Shown: piece after piece, positions 29,678-32,577 of the stretch
Position numbering within the stretch: position 1 is the stretch's first letter
How the letters are laid out: each line of letters begins with the position of its first letter
Source: Bremia lactucae
Taxonomy: Eukaryota > Oomycota > Peronosporomycetes > Peronosporales > Peronosporaceae
Direction: 5' to 3'
NCBI RefSeq assembly: GCF_004359215.1
Contig: NW_027152212.1
Location: 1 to 32,577 of the forward strand
DNA: 32,577 nt
The notes under the pieces: generated by a model
Told to the model about the DNA's origin: nothing
Databases searched by the model: none
What the model saw: the letters and a program-made list of their open reading frames with translations, nothing else
Made by a program: the position numbers and the translations under genes

Positions 29678-30388
29678 ATGGTCTTTATAAGCTTTTCGAC
29701 AATTTCAACGGTCTTCAAAATGAATAAGGAAACGTGCGTGCTCGCCATGACCTCAATGCTGGCCACCGCGTCCGAGCACATAGGAGTTTTCCTATTGAAG
29801 CTTTCAAAACTCTTCATGGCCGGCGCAGCAGACAAGAGGGAGAAAACACCTCTTTTTGTTGACGTCGCCTGTCAAACTGACGATCTCGCGGCGGCGGTTC
29901 AATACTGCCATGATGTTCAGAAGCACGACGACCCAAGATCCTCGTTTACGAAGGAGTTCGACATATCCAATGATCAAATGGATTGTTCGACAAGTGACGA
30001 CTCAGATTGGAGCGAGGCAAGTCAAGGCGATAATAGCTTGATTCGAGTGAAGCACTATTTATGTATGTGCGGCAGTTGCCCACATTACAAAGAGATATCA
30101 ACGGACGTTTCAAGAATTCCAGGAGCAACAAGTCAAGAAAAGCGAAGTACCACTCGTCTTCTACAAGCTTTTGCGACCTACGACGAGGATGCTGGATACT
30201 GCGTCAACATGATCTCCACCGCGCGCGAGTGCTTACGACTGTGGAAAGGAGATGAAGATAAGGCTTTCAATTTATTTGTATCGCTGCACGACGAAATATG
30301 TAAGTGTGACATTTTTTCACTTGACACTGTTTGTACAAGATGCGACCGAATGGTGCCGTCCCTCATTACGGGTGGTGCTTTGTGCTGA
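29678..30388 (+). CDS. TBC (Rab-GAP)-like protein without glutamine finger
   Basis: A 236-aa frame from the ATG at 29678. The N-terminal half is unremarkable, with an acidic S/D-rich stretch (residues 96-119). Residues about 138-207 look like the front half of a TBC domain: the arginine-finger motif IxxDxxR is present as ISTDVSR (I140, D143, R146), followed by RLLQAFATYDEDAGYCVNM, which fits the family's LL.AYA.YD..VGYCQGM. The catalytic YxQ is YxV here (Y174-C175-V176), so the glutamine finger is gone. The usual second half of the domain (about 100 more residues) is missing, although the frame ends in a Cys-rich tail (CKC, CTRC). It is therefore a truncated or pseudo-GAP; an unseen downstream or upstream exon is possible. 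Confidence 0.55.
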   Translation: MVFISFSTISTVFKMNKETCVLAMTSMLATASEHIGVFLLKLSKLFMAGAADKREKTPLFVDVACQTDDLAAAVQYCHDVQKHDDPRSSFTKEFDISNDQMDCSTSDDSDWSEASQGDNSLIRVKHYLCMCGSCPHYKEISTDVSRIPGATSQEKRSTTRLLQAFATYDEDAGYCVNMISTARECLRLWKGDEDKAFNLFVSLHDEICKCDIFSLDTVCTRCDRMVPSLITGGALC

Positions 30389-30733
30389 CTTCCTACTAAC
30401 CACTTTTGCCCTCATATCGGCTCGAGATGGTTTATAGAAGGAAGAATAGCTAGGAGGTTGATCTTTACGCATACAGTTTAAGTTGATTAGTTGTCACCAT
30501 TACAATAAATTATTTCTTGTTGTTTTTTGTTTGTATTCCACCTTTATTGTTCATGTGTCTTAGTTTCTAGGCTTCTCGAGAGCTAAATATGCTTCTATAA
30601 TTATAATGTCGCTCCATCTTACACAATCATAATTTGGCGATGATTTCACATTTACAATTGGCAAGACCACACGTACGACGCCACCAGCAACGAGTCGCGA
30701 ACGATTTCGGTGTACTACCTGATTCTTTCAAAT
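30389..30733. other. Intergenic between TBC-like and minus-strand gene
   Basis: AT-rich, holds the 3' ends of both; no frame that I can support. Confidence 0.4.
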
Positions 30734-31922
30734 TCACTGACGAGTTTTAAAAGTTCCATCGCCTTCTATTGATTCCCACACTTCACTTTCCAGATCGAGG
30801 TCATCATTAATTAAAACACACGACATACGATCATCCAATGGCGCCGCTTTCGCTTCACGGGGTTCTAGCTTCAGTGAGCGAGCGTATCTGCTCTCTTCAG
30901 ACGAATATGGCAGGGACACATGAAGCAGTTTTCTACAAAGAAACACATTTCTTCAGTCTAATGACACGCACGCCATTGTGCTGCTATCTTACGTCCACAT
31001 TTCCGTCGTATTGTAGAGTGTAAGCAACAGATTGTCATGTAGAATTTCCAAAGCAACTCGCTCATTTTCTGAAGTCGATAAATATTTACGAAACCGTCCT
31101 TACCAAAGGCAGGCAACTCGATTAAAGAGTCGAGGGTCTAATATTTATAAGAAAGTTAGTCGACAAATACTGTAAAGCTGTGAAAACAATGAAGAGCTTG
31201 CCTGAAAATATAGTTCAATAAAAGGCATACTTGGATTCGCTGTCTTACGTAGTAGTCGATTAAACTCACGGCAATCCTTGTCCGAGAGTTATTGCATCTC
31301 ATTCACATTTTTCTTCGCACTCACACTTAGCTATTAATAACAATCGAGATACATTTGCTGTAAGGCCGTTGATAAGTAAGAGTACTCTGTCGGAAACGTA
31401 CACATTAGACTGTCTTACGTAGCCGCTGCACTGCAGTCGGTTGCAGAGCATACACATTTGAAGCTAGCATAGCGTGATTGTGGAACGAAATACAAAAGTC
31501 TGCCGCCTAATTAATGTAAAAAAAAATAAGGACGCTGTGTCGCACATGTTTACCACCGTCATACCTGAAGGAAAGGAAAATTCGCAGTAACCGTTCTTCA
31601 GGAGTATCTTGGACAAGAATCGCATTGATCAAATGGCTGAGAGCTACACGAAGACACAATGCATGTCAATTAGTAACGAAATCGACGCTTAGAAATATGT
31701 GCGACTTTTCGGCGCCCCGTACGTGCTGGATGATGCTGGCAACTTCAATTAATAATTCTTTAAATCCTGGTTTGATTAAGTCTTGAGCGATGGTCCACAC
31801 AATCTATTCATAAGTAACTAAAGAATACATGAATGCCTGTATGCACCTCACCCGAATTTTTGCAGAATACAGCGTGCTTGAGAAGCGTACACTGTGTTGC
31901 CCACTGCTCTTCGTCCAAATAC
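30734..31922 (-). pseudogene. Unidentified minus-strand gene, many short exons or decayed
   Basis: Coding-like pieces follow each other on the minus strand. Exon-like 31922-31847 (EEQWATQCTLLKHAVFCKN) joins in frame to 31803 and onward (IAQDLIKPGFKELLIEVASI); that frame then holds TGA at 31666, TAG at 31507 and TAA at 31405. Further pieces are LSHLINAILVQDTPEERLL, SDKDCREFNRLLRK, STSENERVALEILHDNLLLT and the C-terminal block 30932-30734 (SLPYSSEESRYARSLKLEP, ending GTFKTRQ stop). The last intron (GTAAGA..TTTGTAG, 30992-30933, 60 bp) is convincing. GTAAGAC donors recur near 31415 and 31245. I cannot fit all pieces into one open protein, so a gene with many short introns and a decayed gene both remain possible. 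No family recognised. Confidence 0.5.
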
Positions 31923-32042
31923 CTACAGCAAATGTAGATTAATGACAAATCAGGTGAGCTTTCGAGAATGATTACTTGCTCCCGATTTATGTCATATCTC
32001 TTTATTTACGTTCCGGTGCAAGTCATTCGGAAATAATTCATA
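31813..32042. repeat. Duplicated segment, copy 2
   Basis: Same segment as 27784-27970. Here the exon EEQWATQCTLLKHAV keeps the 10 bases lost from the other copy and connects to a following exon, so this is the better preserved copy. The upstream ankyrin repeats are missing; only a trace (MNYFRMTCTG, against MNHFRLTCTG in copy 1) remains. Confidence 0.8.
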
Positions 32043-32107
32043 GATTGATAGTCTGACGTTTGTTTCATTCGGAAAAGGTTCATGGATTAATAATCTGACG
32101 TTTGTAT
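32024..32107. repeat. 42-bp tandem duplication
   Basis: Units 32024-32065 and 32066-32107 both start CATTCGGAAA and end TAATCTGACGTTTGT or TAGTCTGACGTTTGT. The duplicated piece is the old end of the ankyrin exon (ATGAAT/CCTTTTCCGAATGA on the minus strand). Confidence 0.75.
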
Positions 32108-32213
32108 TAAGAGCGTATATACTAGTCATCCTTCCTAACATTATATCGCAGTTTTGCGCTTAACTACCAGCTCCAAGAAGACCGAATTATTCAAAGTAAA
32201 GTCCAAACACTCA

Positions 32214-32577
32214 TCAATCATCGGTAAGCACTAAATTCTCGATCAAAATGTCATTCCTTCGAACGTATAAGACTATAGAAACGACCATAACGCTCATCAG
32301 CTCTTTCATTTCTGATGCTTTAAGAAGCACCACAAAAATGAAAAGGCGGATAACTCCTTCACCTGAACACATAAACCACAACATTATTAGTATGTCAAAT
32401 TAATTTACGCCAATTTAAACAGGATATACGCCAATGACGCGATAGACTTACTCGGAATTCCTTCTCGCTCTTCCACTTCTTTAAGGCTTGTAAAGGTGTC
32501 TGGAAAGAGCACAATAGCCACATGCTCGAGCAAACCAATTTCCACTCCGTAAATTAGTCTTTGCAGCAAATTGTCAA
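32214..32577 (-). CDS. Partial gene at right edge, C-terminal part
   Basis: Minus-strand frame open from the window edge (32577) to a GTAAGT donor at 32451, reading LLQRLIYGVEIGLLEHVAIV and TFTSLKEVEEREGIP. With the acceptor TGTTCAG at 32363 the frame continues 32362-32214 (GVIRLFIFVVLLKASEMKEL) to a stop at 32214. The first exon is good; the second is plausible but could be chance. The gene is cut by the edge, so its family is unknown. It could be the front part of the unresolved gene to its left. Confidence 0.45.

Noticed and set aside
31100..31291. Several in-frame TAA codons as possible stop-codon recoding
   Set aside because: Intact genes in the same window use TAA, TAG and TGA as ends (for example RPL9 and the Tim17-like gene end in TAA), so decay or introns explain them better.

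Overview
The window looks like a piece of a plant-pathogenic oomycete genome, most likely a Phytophthora/downy-mildew relative. The reasons are: short introns (about 50-150 bp, GT..AG) in compact genes; a secreted effector-like gene with a signal peptide, an EER-like motif and a helical W-type C-terminus; Ty3/gypsy LTR elements, one with a chromodomain; and a BK-type potassium channel in a eukaryote that otherwise carries protist-like housekeeping genes. No bacterial-style operons, CRISPR arrays or rRNA are visible. Species cannot be fixed from the sequence.

Layout. 255-2140: a nest of LTR fragments, including a solo LTR with a perfect 5-bp target duplication and a gag remnant. 2367-6022: a calcium-activated (BK/Slo-type) potassium channel, three exons. 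6611-11085: a compact housekeeping block with a Tim17/22/23-family membrane protein (-), ribosomal protein uL6/RPL9 (+) and a seven-exon ArfGAP of the AGD14/AGFG type (-). 11190-13000: broken coding-like pieces on both strands. 13258-14235: the effector candidate, followed at once by an LTR fragment (14269 on) and a degraded Ty3/gypsy chromovirus (14948-20620, coded on the minus strand). 20952-22297: a three-exon C2H2-type protein. 22590-25232: a TFIIIC 90-kDa-subunit-like protein (WD40 part plus C-terminal zinc part). 25323-25973: a secreted CAP/SCP (PR-1-like) protein. 26000-32577: mostly AT-rich, gene-poor DNA with an ankyrin-repeat remnant, a TBC-like protein that lacks its glutamine finger, and an unresolved minus-strand gene whose parts duplicate the tail of the ankyrin remnant.

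The picture is a typical two-compartment stretch: gene-dense conserved blocks (transport, translation, tRNA/5S transcription) alternate with repeat-rich, decaying segments where secreted and duplicated genes sit. The genes do not form one pathway. I found no clearly new molecular system. The most unusual items are the pseudo-TBC protein, the RXLR-less effector candidate next to LTR DNA, the nested LTR structure, the weakly charged voltage-sensor region of the BK-like channel, and the duplicated ankyrin-linked gene in the last 5 kb. Exon borders were deduced by eye from frame continuity and splice dinucleotides.
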